A stretch of DNA of 64,000 nt from Merluccius polli. Lineage: Eukaryota > Chordata > Actinopteri > Gadiformes > Merlucciidae. The notes under the pieces were generated by a model that did no database searches, was not told where the DNA came from, and saw nothing but the letters and a program-made list of their open reading frames with translations. The stretch is taken from assembly GCA_030340625.1 (NCBI GenBank), contig JAOPHQ010006586.1:43501-107500 (forward strand), in the 5' to 3' direction. Positions 45,186 to 58,960 of the stretch are shown here, one piece after another. How positions within the stretch are numbered: the stretch's first letter is position 1; each line of letters opens with the position of its first letter. The position numbers and the translations under genes are program-made.

Positions 45186-45960
45186 TCCGAGATAAGCATC
45201 GCTGTAACCTCTGCCAGGAATATGTACTAAATCCCATAACACTTCACATAACACTTCACATAACACTTATGCCACACAGCCATGCTGCGGCATACTGGCT
45301 GCGCTGTGAAGACCTCCTCCTCTGGTGTTTCTCCTCAGGCCCATCTCAGAGGAGGTGCTTACTGTGGGAGAGAGTGGTTTAGTATGGGGGAGAGAGGCGA
45401 GATGTTTGGTATGACAGCTAGGAGCTGTTTACCACGGGGGTGAGAGCTGTTTATGGGAGACAGAGGAGGTGTTTAATATGGGAGCGAGAGGAGGTGTTTA
45501 ATATGGGAGCGAGAGGAGGTGTTTAATATGGGAGCAAGAGGAGGTGTTTAATATGGGAGCACAGAGGAGGTGTTTAATATGGGACACAGAGGGTGCTGAA
45601 ATGTCCACAACTGAACACTTCCACGCCTCCGTCCTCCACTCTCCCTAGCAGTGAGCATAATTACATCATTGTGTTTTGGGCCCTCAGATGAGTTTCCTCA
45701 ACTGAGCATAACAAACAGCCATTAAGTCACTGTGGGCTTTGTCTCCATTACGGCCTCCTCCTCCTCCTCCTCTCCTCCTTCATCTCCAAGCAGACCTCAG
45801 GGACAGCACCGCAGACCAGCCAGCTCTCCCCAGACCACAGAGGAACTACGAGAGGAACGGCTCCACCGCATGCAGAAATAGCAGCAGGCCCTTCTCATCC
45901 CGCCGAGGCGGTAGTTGGAGTCCACACTCTCTGGCGCTGCTCTCCTTCCAACACTCACAG
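45186..45960 (+). repeat. Left arm of a 0.5-0.8 kb inverted repeat
   Basis: Pairs with 47120-47650 in reverse complement over GGCCTCCTCCTC, CATGCAGAAATAGCAGCAGG, CGCCGAGGCGGTAGTTGGAG and AGTCACTGTGGGCTTTG. Within it, 45415-45600 holds a ~27 bp minisatellite (GAGGAGGTGTTTAATATGGG), mostly absent from the other arm, explaining the difference in length. Confidence 0.85.
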
Positions 45961-47119
45961 TTTGGATGCCAGTCGTATATAAAATGTCATTTTATACCCT
46001 GAGAGCCACACCCCCCTCCTCCCTCCCTCTCTCCCCCCAGAAAGCAGTAAACCCCACGCCCCCTCCACAGTGATATTACCATGACTGAGTTATTCTGCAC
46101 CTTTGATAGTAAAACACTTTGACTTCACCGGCTACCTACTGTAGCCTTCATCCATCAATCACGCACACGTTATTTGCATTCTGCTTTTCGTGCAAAACTG
46201 CAAAACCCGACGTGATTGCCAAGGGAAACCCGGACCCACACAACAGGAATTACATTTCAGAGGTAGATTTTATACAGGAAAAAAAACACATTACTTGAGC
46301 TATAAGCTCAAACATATGTTTTAATATTTTGTGGCCGCAGTTTAATGTGCTAATGTGTGTTAAAATCGCAATGGTAGCATTAGCTACAGGCCTGTCTCGC
46401 GCAGCACTGCTTCTATTGTTGTCATACATGAACTGGTCTAATTGGTCCAGAATCGTATGAACAATTGCCAATTATTCTTTTTACAGCATGAACCCTCGGA
46501 GACAGGGAAAGCTAATCAGGATTAATTACACTGGATGATTTCCTCTTGGCTTCTCATAGCCAACCTCCTCTCTGGCTGTCACAATGAAAAACGTGGCGTT
46601 ATAAAACCACTTAGGACGGCGGATTTGCATTTCCAGACACATTTTGAATGTCAGTTACAACAAGCCGGACTGTGGTGGTTTAAAATATAGCCGGTTATGC
46701 AGATGGTGTTTGTTCCTCGGGTCTGATTCATCTTAGTTAGGGAACATCAGATGCTCTTCAAAAGGTTGGCGCAACTGTTGCTTTGTTTTTACTTTTCAAC
46801 CAAATGCAGGTTTTTATTTCTCCTGTATTCTACTTTGTTGTTCTCTTAATAAATAAGGATAAATGATATTGGGAGACATTGGTATTGAGGTATTTTTCTA
46901 CATTTGATCTTAAACAGTTCACAAAATCTTGGAAAATTATATGTTGGGTTCCTATAGAATCACCATCACCAGGGTTGGTCTCATGGGTTGCTGTCCGGGT
47001 TTGGTCTCTGGTCTCATGGGTTGCTGTCCAGGGGGGGTGTGGGTGATCAGGATGGAGGAGTACATCTCCACCACCACTGTGGACCACCACCTGGACTGGC
47101 GTGGTTCAGTTCTGTGACT
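45961..47119. other. Spacer of the smaller inverted repeat
   Basis: About 1.16 kb of single-copy DNA. 46970-47090 has a short tandem duplication (CATGGGTTGCTGTCC). No gene recognised. Confidence 0.45.
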
Positions 47120-47650
47120 GTGTGGCATAATGCAGTGTTGGAAGGAGAGCAGCGCCAGAGAGTGTGGACTCCAACTACCGCCTCGGCGGGATGAGAAGGG
47201 CCTGCTGCTATTTCTGCATGCGGTGTGCTGGATGGACCCGTGTGGTGGAGCCGTTCCTCTCGTAGTTCCTCTGTGGTCTGGGGAGAGCTGGCTGGTCTGC
47301 GGTGCTGTCCCTGAGGTCTCCTTGGAGATGAAGGAGGAGAGGAGGAGGAGGAGGCCGTAATGGAGACAAAGCCCACAGTGACTTAATGGCTGTTTGTTAT
47401 GCTCAGTCGACGAAATTGATCTGAGGGCCCAAAACACAATGATGTAATTATGCTCACTGCTGGGAGAGTGGAGGACGGAGGCGTGGAAGTGTTCAGCTGT
47501 GGACATTTCAGCACCCTCTGTGTCCCATATTAAACACCTCCTCTCGCTCCCATATTAAACTGCTTCTCACGCTCAAACAAAACACGTGTTATGGGATTTC
47601 ATACATACAGTATCCCTGGCATGGGTTACAGCAACGCTGATCTCGGCTCC
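47120..47650 (-). repeat. Right arm of the smaller inverted repeat
   Basis: Reverse complement of 45186-45960 lacking most of the minisatellite units (one to two remain at 47525-47560). Confidence 0.85.
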
Positions 47651-47689
47651 AGCAGTACTGTTATAGCTGCAAGAGGCGGAGTTAGGATC

Positions 47690-48755
47690 TGGTCTCCAAC
47701 ATCACGGTACCCATGAAGCCGGCCAGGGCCTCGGATCTGGTCTCCAACATCACGGTACCCATGAAGCCGTCCAGGGCCTCGAATCTGGTCTCCAACACCA
47801 TGGTAGGAAGCTGGCCAGGGCCTCGGATCTGGTCTCCAACATCACGGTAGGAAGCCGGCCAGGGCCTCGGATCTGGTCTCCAACATCACGGTAGGAAGCC
47901 GGCCAGGGCCTCGGATCTGGTCTCCAACATCACGGTAGGAAGCCGGCCAGGGCCTCGGATCTGGTCTCCAACATCACGCACCCATGAAGCCGGCCAGGGC
48001 CTCGGATCTGGTCTCCAACATCACGGTAGGAAGCCGGCCAGGGCCTCGGATCTGGTCTCCAACATCACGCACCCATGAAGCCGGCCAGGGCCTCGAATCT
48101 GGTCTCCAACATCACGGTAGGAAGCCGGCCAGGGCCTCAGATCTGGTCTCCAACATCACGCACCCATGAAGCCGGCCAGGGCCTCGGATCTGGTCTCCAA
48201 CATCACGGTAGGAAGCCGGCCAGGGCCTCGGATCTGGTCTCCAACATCACGCACCCATGACGCCGGCCAGGGCCTCGGATCTGGTCTCCAACATCACGGT
48301 AGGAAGCCGGCCAGGGCCTCAGATCTGGTCTCCAACATCACGCACCCATGAAGCCGGCCAGGGCCTCGGATCTGGTCTCCAACATCACGGTAGGAAGCCG
48401 GCCAGGGCCTCGGATCTGGTCTCCAACATCACGCACCCATGAAGCCGGCCAGGGCCTCGAATCTGGTCTCCAACATCACGGTAGGAAGCCGGCCAGGGCC
48501 TCAGATCTGGTCTCCAACATCACGCACCCATGAAGCCGGCCAGGGCCTCGGATCTGGTCTCCAACATCACGGTAGGAAGCCGGCCAGGGCCTCGGATCTG
48601 GTCTCCAACATCACGCACCCATGACGCCGGCCAGGGCCTCGGATCTGGTCTCCAACATCACGGTAGGAAGCCGGCCAGGGCCTCAGATCTGGTCTCCAAC
48701 ATCACGCACCCATGAAGCCGGCCAGGGCCTCGGATCTGGTCTCCAACATCACGGT
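47690..48755. repeat. 91 bp minisatellite made of two half-units
   Basis: Half-units share GCCGGCCAGGGCCTCGGATC and TGGTCTCCAACATCACG, followed by either GTAGGAA or CACCCATGAA. The first units (47690-47960) do not alternate; from 47960 on the two half-units alternate strictly. Since 91 is one more than a multiple of three, each unit produces a shifted 61-codon frame that is an artefact. It ends at the inner edge of the right arm of the large inverted duplication. Confidence 0.95.
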
Positions 48756-49082
48756 TTTGTGTGTTTTGTGGGTCCGCTGGGGCCCTTGTGTCTGCAGCTC
48801 CAGCTGGTCTGGAGACGCAATATGAGTGCGGGTGGAGCTGGTGTACAAACAAGTGTGACCTTTCGTGACCTTTCCTGTGTTAATGTATTGGTCCGCCGCG
48901 GCCCCCAATGTTGGGGGGGGGGGGCTGTGTCTATAGCTGGTCCACACAAAAAGATTTGATCTACAAACAAGTGTGATTTTATTTTCTAGCTTTTCTGTGT
49001 TTTTTAGTTTTTAGTGGTTCGCTGTGGCAGGAAGTAAGCAGGAAGCGTGCAGGAAGTTAGTGTGTGTGTGTGTGTGTGTAAA

Positions 49083-49600
49083 ACACAGGGTGTTGTGATG
49101 CGTCTCAGGCGGTCCCTAGAGGGGGGGGGGGGGGTGCAGGCCTACCGCCTGTCTGCCTCCTCTCTCTCTCTCAGCTGTCCGCCGCCGGTGAAGCAGGAAG
49201 CGGCTCTCCACCCGAGCGTCTTCCTCCGCCGGTACACAGCCTCTCCTCCACCAGGACCCCTGCCAGGCCTCCCCGCGGCCACATGCGGTCACTGGGGCCC
49301 CGGGCCCCAGGCTAACGTGGCAGGGGATCTCGGAGCTGCGGTGGTCCCCAGAGACCATGATGATGATGATGATGAGTAGGGGGGGGCGGCGTCGAGGCGG
49401 ACGCGCCCCGGCATCAGTCAACCACCGCCCCGCTGCCTTGTGGGTAAGTCCAGAAGGACAAAGGCTAGGGGGGCGCACCCTGAGAGAAAAGCGAGAGCTG
49501 GCAGGAGCAATGTAGCGCTCCTCCTCCTCCTCCTCCTCCTCCTCCTCCTCCTCCTCCTCCTCCTCCTCCTGCAGATAGCAGTTTTTGGTATTCATCAGGT
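49083..49600. other. GC-rich block and (CTC)n in the right arm
   Basis: Counterpart of 11935-12380 in reverse complement; (CTC)n at 49517-49570 is longer than the (GGA)n of the left arm. Open frames on both strands, no recognised product. Confidence 0.4.
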
Positions 49601-49709
49601 GCTAATGTTTAAATTGAAGATGGGGTATGTTGTGTGTGTGTGTGGTGATGCAAGGCCTGCACTCCAATGTGGTTGAGGAACGTTGTTAATGTCGGCAGAG
49701 ATCCTTCAT

Positions 49710-49764
<55 letters not shown>

Positions 49765-51351
49765 ACACACACCACGTACATCTTCAATTTAAACATTTGC
49801 ACCTGATGAATACAAAAACCTGCTATCTGTTTGCCTTTATTGGAGAGGAGCGTGTGTGTGTGTGTGTGTGTGTGCGTGCGCAACGGTTGGTTTATCATCA
49901 CTGATTCTCTTTCAATAAGTTTGTCCTTAGATGAGAGAAAAGAGAGAACAAGGCAATCAGGGTCCTTCCACATTGGCTCCGTGCACACTCTCACGTGCAC
50001 ACTCACATTCACACTCTCACGTGCACACTCACATTCACACTCTCACGGGCACACTCACATTCACACACTCACGCGCAGTATTCATCCACTCTGGCTGCTT
50101 CCAGACAACCCGTCCCAGCGGGGGTTCTCTGAGGTTGCCTTGGCAACGCATGGTGATGGAGATCATACTCGGTAGGTGAAGATGGTGTAACTCTCACAGA
50201 TAAGGTGTTGTCAGTTTTAGGAAAGTTTGATTAATTGGATTTCATAAACAGCTGCAGTCATTTGAGATCCACAAACCACATTTCAGGATTCATGTTGCGA
50301 GTTGGAGAATAAATGAGGAGTGATGTGAAGACGGCAGTAGCAGCTGTCCTGTGGTAGTGATGAGTTCTGGTCTCTGATTCAGCAGAGTGGAGGTCAGGAG
50401 GTCCATGTGGACTGTAGTGTCTCCAGGTGGAGATGATGTCACCAGAACCCTCTCTGATCAAACCTGTTCTCATGTTCTTACATAAGAGTAATGAGACGGT
50501 GGTTTTCAGAACCAACCGGTCCACTACACCTGGAGAAGACTCGGTGTTGGAAGGTGAAAGTGGAGCAGTTTGAGAAGATCTGGCTCCCTCTCATTTCCTC
50601 ACTTGAGACTGATCATGAAAGTTAAATCCCTGTCCTCAACTAAAGGACGTTTGATGAATGCTGAAACGTAAGATAAGATTAACTTTATTAAGCCCGGGAA
50701 ACGCGGGTGTATTAAGCCCAGTGGGTGTCAGAACCGGACGGTAATAAGCATGTTAAAAAGAATACAAATAAACATGTGAGTAAAACTCTCCATACACTAT
50801 GGTGGACATGAAGGGCACAATGTCAGCTTTAGCGGTATAATTATGGATATGAATCCCTCCAACTACAACCGTGAATCCCAACACACCAGAGAGTCCTGAC
50901 ACGACGCATCGCTGATGTAAGAGAATGTAATCTTTAAAGTCGGCGAGCGTTGTTGAATCCAGACGCCGTGTGTCCTCTGGGAGAGACGCCGTGTGGCCAG
51001 ACAGGAAGTGAGCGGCTCTGGTCCTCGCGGTCTCGTTAAAACGACCACGCCGCCCAAGCAGGAAGACTCTCCAGGTGCACCCTCAACGCTTCCTGAATAT
51101 TTAATGACCTCACACGTCACATGATGTCCCTGCTGACGGTGACGTCCGCCCCGACACGAAGAGCCGCTCAGTGTTTTCCTCAGATGACCTTCTGTCCTCG
51201 CCCGCTTGTACCGGCCAATCAGGATCCAGCAGCGCTCCACACATCAAACGGTGGTGATGTCATCTTCTGGGTGGTGTTGTTGACACAGCGTGGTTGGATC
51301 ACCTGCAGGTGATCTGCTTATTGATTGGTCAAGGATCAGCACTACAAGGAA

Positions 51352-54300
51352 GTACACGCTAGTACAACACGCTAGTACAACACGCTAGTACAACACGCTA
51401 GTACAACACGCTAGTACAGCACGCTAGTACAGCACGCTAGTACAGCACGCTAGTACCACATGCTAGTACAGCACGCTAGTACAGCACGCTAGTACAACAC
51501 GCTAGTACAACACGCTAGTACCACACGCTAGTACAACACGCTAGTAGAAGACACTAGTACAAGACACTAGTACAACATGCTAGTACAACATGCTAGTACA
51601 AGACGCTAGTACAAGACACTAGTACAAGACGCTAGTACCACACGCTAGTACAACACGCTAGTAGAAGACACTAGTACAAGACACTAGTACAACACGCTAG
51701 TACAACCCGCTAGTACAAGACACTAGTACAAGACACCAGTACAACACGCTAGTACAGCACGCTAGTACAGCACACTAGTACAACACGCTAGTACAACATG
51801 CTAGTACAACACGCTAGTACAAGACGCTAGTAAAAGACACTAGTACAACATGCTAGTACAACACACTAGTACAACACGCTAGTACAACACGCTAGTACAA
51901 GACGCTAGTAAAAGACACTAGTACAACATGCTAGTACAACACGCTAGTACAAGACGCTAGTACAAGACACTAGTACAACACGCTAGTACAACACGCTAGT
52001 ACAAGACACTAGTACAACATGCTAGTACAACACGCTAGTACAAGACGCTAGTAAAAGACACTAGTACAACATGCTAGTACAACACACTAGTACAACACGC
52101 TAGTACAAGACACTAGTACAGCACGCTAGTACAACACGCTAGTACAAGACACTAGTACAACATGCTAGTACAACACGCTAGTACAAGACGCTAGTAAAAG
52201 ACACTAGTACAACATGCTAGTACAACACACTAGTACAACACGCTAGTACAAGACACTAGTACAGCACGCTAGTACAACACGCTAGTACAAGAAACTAGTA
52301 CAACACGCTAGTACAGCACGCTAGTACAGCACACTAGTACAACACGCTAGTACAACATGCTAGTACAAGACACTAGTACAACACGCTAGTACAACACGCT
52401 AGTACAAGACACTAGTACAACACGCTAGTACCACACACTAGTACAAGACACTAGTACAAGACGCTAGTACCACACGCTAGTACAACACGCTAGTACAGCA
52501 TGCTAGTACAACACGCTAGTACCACACGCTAGTACAAGACACTAGTACAACACGCTAGTACAACATGCTAGTACAAGACACTAGTACAACATGCTAGTAC
52601 AACACGCTAGTACAACACGCTAGTACAACACGCTAGTACAACACACTAGTACAAGACGCTAGTACAACACGCTAGTACCACACACTGGTACAAGACACTA
52701 GTACAAGACGCTAGTACCACACGCTAGTACAACACGCTAGTAGAAGACACTAGTACAAGACACTAGTACAACATGCTAGTACAACATGCTAGTACAAGAC
52801 GCTAGTACAAGACACTAGTACAAGACGCTAGTACCACACGCTAGTACAACACGCTAGTACAACATGCTAGTACAACACGCTAGTACAAGACGCTAGTACA
52901 ACACGCTAGTACAACACGCTAGTACAACACGCTAGTACAACACGCTAGTACAACACGCTAGTACAGCACGCTAGTACAACACGCTAGTACAAGACACTAG
53001 TACAAGACGCTAGTACAACACGCTAGTACAATACGCTAGTACAACACGCTAGTACAACACGCTAGTACAACACGCTAGTACAACACGCTAGTACAACACG
53101 CTAGTACAGCACGCTAGTACAAGACACTAGTACAAGACGCTAGTACAAGACGCTAGTAAAAGACACTAGTACAACATGCTAGTACAACACACTAGTACAA
53201 CACGCTAGTACAAGACACTAGTACAGCACGCTAGTACAACACGCTAGTACAAGAAACTAGTACAACACGCTAGTACAGCACGCTAGTACAGCACACTAGT
53301 ACAACACGCTAGTACAACATGCTAGTACAAGACACTAGTACAACACGCTAGTACAACACGCTAGTACAAGACACTAGTACAAGACACTAGTACAACACGC
53401 TAGTACCACACACTAGTACAAGACACTAGTACAAGACACTAGTACAACACGCTAGTACAACACGCTAGTACAACACGCTAGTACAACACACTAGTACAAG
53501 ACGCTAGTACAACACGCTAGTACCACACACTGGTACAAGACACTAGTACAACACGCTAGTACAACACGCTAGTACAAGACACTAGTACAACATGCTAGTA
53601 CAACACGCTAGTACAACACGCTAGTACAAGACGCTAGTACAAGACGCTAGTACAACACGCTAGTACAACACGCTAGTACAACACGCTAGTACAACACACT
53701 AGTACAAGACGGTAGTACAACACGCTAGTACCACACACTGGTACAAGACACTAGTACAACACGCTAGTACAACACGCTAGTACAACACGCTAGTACAACA
53801 TGCTAGTACAAGACACTAGTACAACACGCTAGTACAACACGCTAGTACAAGACACTAGTACAAGACACTAGTACAACACGCTAGTACCACACACTAGTAC
53901 AAGACACTAGTACAAGACACTAGTACAACACGCTAGTACCACACACTAGTACAAGACACTAGTACAAGACGCTAGTACCACACGCTAGTACAACACGCTA
54001 GTACAAGACACTAGTACAAGACACTAGTACAACACGCTAGTACAGCACGCTAGTACAGCATGCTAGTACAACACGCTAGTACCACACGCTAGTACAAGAC
54101 ACTAGTACAACACGCTAGTACAACACGCTAGTACAACACGCTAGTACAAGACACTAGTACAACACGCTAGTACAACACGCTAGTACAACACACTAGTACA
54201 ACACGCTAGTACAACACGCTAGTACAACACGCTAGTACAACACGCTAGTACAACACGCTAGTACAACACGCTAGTACAAGACACTAGTACAACACGCTAG

Positions 54301-56674
54301 TACAACACGCTAGTACAACACGCTAGTACAACACGCTAGTACAATACGCTAATACAACACACTAGTACAATACGCTAGTACAACACGCTAGTACAACACG
54401 CTAGTACAACACGCTAGTACAACACGCTAGTACAACACGCTAGTAAAAGACACTAGTACAACATGCTAGCACAACATGCTAGTACAACACGCTAGTACAA
54501 GACGCTAGTACAACATGCTAGTACAACACGCTAGTATAAGACACTAGTACAACATGCTAGTACAACACGCTAGTACAACACGCTAGTACAACATGCTAGT
54601 ACAACACGCTAGTACAAGACGCTAGTACAACACGCTAGTACAACACGCTAGTACAAGACACTAGTACAACACGCTAGTAAAAGACACTAGTACAACACGC
54701 TAGTACAACACACTAGTACAACACGCTAGTACAACACGCTAGTACAACACGCTAGTAAAAGACACTAGTACAACACGCTAGTACAACACACTAGTACAAC
54801 ACACTAGTACCACACGCTAGTACAACACGCTAGTACAACACGCTAGTACAACACGCTAGTACAACACGCTAGTACAACACGCTAGTAAAAGACACTAGTA
54901 CAACATGCTAGCACAACATGCTAGTACAACACGCTAGTACAAGACACTAGTACAACATGCTAGTACAACACGCTAGTACAAGACACTAGTACAACATGCT
55001 AGTACAACACGCTAGTACAACACGCTAGTACAACATGCTAGTACAACACGCTAGTACAAGACGCTAGTACAACACGCTAGTACAACACGCTAGTACAAGA
55101 CACTAGTACAACACGCTAGTAAAAGACACTAGTACAACACGCTAGTACAACACACTAGTACAACACGCTAGTACAACACGCTAGTACAACACGCTAGTAA
55201 AAGACACTAGTACAACACGCTAGTACAACACACTAGTACAACACACTAGTACAACACGCTAGTACCACTCGCTAGTACAACACGCTAGTACAACACACTA
55301 GTACAACACACTAGTACAACACGCTAGTACAACACGCTAGTACAACACGCTAGTACAACACACTAGTACAACACGCTAGTACAACACGCTAGTACAACAC
55401 GCTAGTACAACATGCTAGTAAAAGACACTAGTACAAGACACTAGTACAAGACGCTAGTACAACACGCTAGTACAACACGCTAGTACAACACGCTAGTACA
55501 ACACACTAGTACAACACGCTAGTACAACACACTAGTACAACACACTAGTACAACACGCTAGTACAACACGCTAGTACAACACACTAGTACAACACACTAG
55601 TACAACACGCTAGTATCACAACACGCTAGTATCACAACACGCTAGTATCACAACACGCTAGTACCACAACACGCTAGTATCACAACACGCTAGTACAAGA
55701 CACTAGTACAACACACTAGTACAAGACACTAGTACAACACGCTAGTACAACACGCTAGTACAACACGCTAGTACAAGACACTAGTACAACACGCTAGTAC
55801 AAGACACTAGTACAACACGCTAGTACAACACGCTAGTACAACACGCTAGTACAAGACACTAGTACAACACGCTAGTACCACACGCTAGTACAACACGCTA
55901 GTACAAGACACTAGTACAACACGCTAGTACAAGACACTAGTACAACATGCTAGTACCACACGCTAGTACAACACGCTAGTACAACACGCTAGTACAAGAC
56001 ACTAGTACAACATGCTAGTACCACACGCTAGTACAACACGCTAGTACAACACGCTAGTACAATACGCTAGTACAACACGCTAGTACAACACGCTAGTACA
56101 ACACGCTAGTACAACATGCTAGTACAAGACGCTAGTACAACACGCTAGTACAACACACTAGTACAATACGCTAGTACAACACGCTAGTACAACACGCTAG
56201 TACAACACGCTAGTATAACACGCTAGTATAACATGCTAGTATAACACGCTAGTATAACACGCTAGTATAACACGCTAGTATAACACGCTAGTATAACACG
56301 CTAGTATAACACGCTAGTATAACACGCTAGTATAACACGCTAGTATAACACGCTAGTATAACACGCTAGTATAACACGCTAGTATAACACGCTAGTATAA
56401 CATGCTAGTATAACATGCTAGTATAACACGCTAGTACAATACGCTAGTACAACACGCTAGTACAATACGCTAGTACAACACGCTAGTACAACACGCTAGT
56501 ACAACACGCTAGTACAACATGCTAGTACAAGACGCTAGTACAACACGCTAGTACAACACGCTAGTACAATACGCTAGTACAACACGCTAGTACAACACGC
56601 TAGTACAACACGCTAGTACAACACGCTAGTACAACACGCTAGTACAACACGCTAGTACAACACGCTAGTACAAC
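51352..56674. repeat. ~5.3 kb array of a 13 bp unit (about 400 copies)
   Basis: The consensus is CTAGTACAACACG. Common variants replace AACACG with AAGACA, AGCACG, CCACACG or AACATG, and a TAACACG variant forms one uniform block at 56210-56430. Near 55610-55690 a 16-base form, CTAGTATCACAACACG, is repeated. Nearly every unit contains CTAG and GTAC. Blocks of several hundred bases recur (for example around 52000-52300 and 53150-53350), indicating block duplication as well as unit slippage. Confidence 0.97.
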
Positions 56675-57330
56675 ACAGTCACTTTATGAGTCTTCACACT
56701 TCTTCTGCACTTCATGTGTGCTCTCTGTGTGTTCCTTTAGTTCTGCTCTTCCTGTTGGGGTCATTTAATGTCCACATGATAATATGTTATTATTATTTAT
56801 GTCTCCATAAACATCTGAGGACTCTTCTGAGGACATCTCAGAGACGTGTGCACTGTGTTTGCAGCTGAGGTGTGCTGAGCTGCTGCTGTCCTCACTCTGC
56901 CCTCCGTCCCGTTGTTCTCCACACGTATTCATGCAGAATTATAATTGTAGTTACTCCAATTCTGGTGATATGTTGTGATGGCTCTCCGCCTCACTCACAC
57001 GGCTCCTCGTGAGGACATCATTAAAACGCTGACCTTCACAAGTCCCTCAGGTTGTCAGGACCAGGATCGTTAGTAGATGCTAATCTGACAACATTTTATT
57101 TTATCCACTTCTTCTGTCTGTGTTTTCCTCTGAATCTCCTCCTCTGTTCCCCAGTGGGACCGGATGTGACTGTAATGTCTCATTGTCCTGCTAGAGTCCA
57201 TCCATCACGTTCTGCAGCCCATAATAATCCCTGATCATTTCATAATTACGGGTGCGTTGTACAACATAAGCGGCTGATTAAAATGTTTCAGGGCCCGGCC
57301 TCCATAGTAATTATAGACAGGCAGAATACT
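56675..57330. other. Right-arm single-copy segment
   Basis: Counterpart of about 9455-9920 in reverse complement with indels. No gene recognised. Confidence 0.5.
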
Positions 57331-57590
57331 TGAGGAACATCTTGACATCCTCTGAATACATGACTTTGTTTGAGGAACATCTTGACATCTTCAGAATACA
57401 GTTCTTTGTTTGAGGAACATCTTGACATCTTCAGAATACAGTTCTTTGTTTGAGGAACATCTTGACATCTTCAGAATACAGTTCTTTGTTTGAGGAACAT
57501 CTTGACATCTTCACAATAAATGACTTTGTTTGGGGAACATCTTCACATCTTCAGAATAAATTACTTTGTCTGAGGAACATATTGGCAGAA
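57331..57590. repeat. 40 bp tandem repeat, about 6.5 copies
   Basis: Unit GAGGAACATCTTGACATCTT plus CAGAATACAGTTCTTTGTTT. The matching left-arm array at 9351-9445 has about 2.4 copies. Confidence 0.9.
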
Positions 57591-57651
57591 TGCATCACTG
57601 CAGACAATTTATTAGTTTATATACATGTTTGTATTAAAAGTTAAATGGTTC

Positions 57652-57999
57652 TGTGGAGGGGGGCGGAGTCTCGCCGGTAGGGGGGAGTATGGAGCACCAG
57701 GTCGGCGGGGGCGATTGGGTCTGGTTGCCGACAGGTGTCCGCAATCAGACCCAATCAGGAAGTGTGTATTTATGTGCCTGCTTTGCCTTTCAGTAGGGGT
57801 TGATCAGAGAGAGAGAGAGACGGTCCCGTGGAGAGCGAGTGGGGACGAAAGCCCCGAGAGCCAGGCCACCGTGTTGTGGACCCCACGGTGCACGAGACGT
57901 GCAGCCAATGATTTACCTGTTGTTCGCTTTGAAGAATAAAGCGAACCACGCGTTCAATAACGCCAAGCCTGTGTCCGCCCACTCTGTGAACTTGTTACA
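57652..57999 (+). repeat. 5' LTR
   Basis: 348 bases, TG...CA ends. Contains a possible polyadenylation signal AATAAA at 57936-57941 within AAGAATAAAGCG, and a (GA)n run near 57805. The promoter start is not determinable by eye. Confidence 0.95.
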
Positions 58000-58000
58000 G

Positions 58001-58018
58001 TGGCGCCCAACGTGGGGC
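58001..58018 (+). other. Primer binding site for tRNA-Lys
   Basis: TGGCGCCCAACGTGGGGC, one base after the 5' LTR. This is the sequence known to pair with the 3' end of tRNA-Lys(1,2). Confidence 0.85.
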
Positions 58019-58030
58019 TAGAGTGCGGCG

Positions 58031-58960
58031 ATGGAGCAGTCACCATTGGCAGCAATACTCGGACATCTCACGCAGATGTCCGACCGGCAGACCCAACTAC
58101 AGCGGACGCAGAACGAGGTGCTCCTGGAGCTGGGCCAGTCGTTGACCGCCGATCGGGCGGTCCTCCAGGAGCTCCTCGTCTCCAGCAACCGCGATCGAGA
58201 ACCCAGAGCGGCGGGGGGCGGTGGGCCACATCCACGTCCCCAAGATGGGCGAGACCGACGACGCGGAGGCCTTCCTGGAGACGTTCCGGGGGGTGGCCGA
58301 GGTCTCCGGGTGGCCACGCCAGGAGTGGGCTCACCGCCTCCTGCCGCTCCTGACGGGCGAGGCCCAGCTCGCGGCCCACAGTCTACCAGCAGGGGCCCAG
58401 CGGGACTACGAGGCGGTGGACAAGGCCATCCGGGACCGGCTAGGCCTAAACCCGGAAGAACATCGCCGCCGGTTCCGGGCCCTCACCTTCTCAGAAGGCG
58501 ATCGGCCCTTCACCTACGCCCAGCAGCTGCGGGACCAGGCGAGGAGGTGGTTGGCCCCGGAGAGGAACAACCCCGAGGAGATCGTGGAGCAGGTGGCCCT
58601 CGAGAGGTTCGTCGAGGGGCTCCCAGCCAGAACATCCACCTGGGTCCGGTACCACCGGCCCGAGAGCCTCTCGGCGGCCGTCAACATCGCGGAGGGCCAC
58701 CTGATTCCCCCCTCGACCGACAGAAGACCACCAGCACCAACCCCGAGCCCGCGGACCGGGGCGGCGGCCCTGCGAGGGTACAAACCCACCCCGCTACCAA
58801 GAGCGAGGTGGGGGGGGGGGGCCTACGCCAGAGCAGGCGCATGAATCACCTTCCCCCCCCCCTCCTGCAGGCGGGCCATCAGACGGCAAGGGAGGGGTGT
58901 TGGCGGTGCGGACGGCCGGGACACCTTCGGAGGGACTGCCCGATGATGGAGGTGGGCCAG
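58031..58960 (+). pseudogene. gag region of the retrotransposon (frame-shifted)
   Basis: Starts at ATG 58031 (MEQSPLAAILGHLTQMSDRQ). After a G-run near 58206-58220 the similarity continues in the next frame with a capsid-like region resembling the SCAN/gag fold (DAEAFLETFRGVAE, WAHRLLPLLTGEAQ, RWLAPERNNPEEIVEQ, FVEGLP). At a run of ten G near 58809-58818 it returns to the first frame. There a zinc knuckle CWRCGRPGHLRRDC (CX2CX4HX4C, 58898-58939) marks the nucleocapsid. The protein would package the element RNA. As read it cannot be made as one chain, but both frame changes sit in G-runs, where sequencing or assembly errors are common. Confidence 0.85.

Noticed and set aside
47984..48959. Ladder of 61-codon open frames starting MKPARAS or MTPARAS
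   Set aside because: The 91 bp minisatellite shifts frame by one base per unit, so the same artefact restarts in each unit.
51352..56674. CRISPR-like array
   Set aside because: Units are contiguous 13-mers with no unique spacers, in a eukaryotic context.
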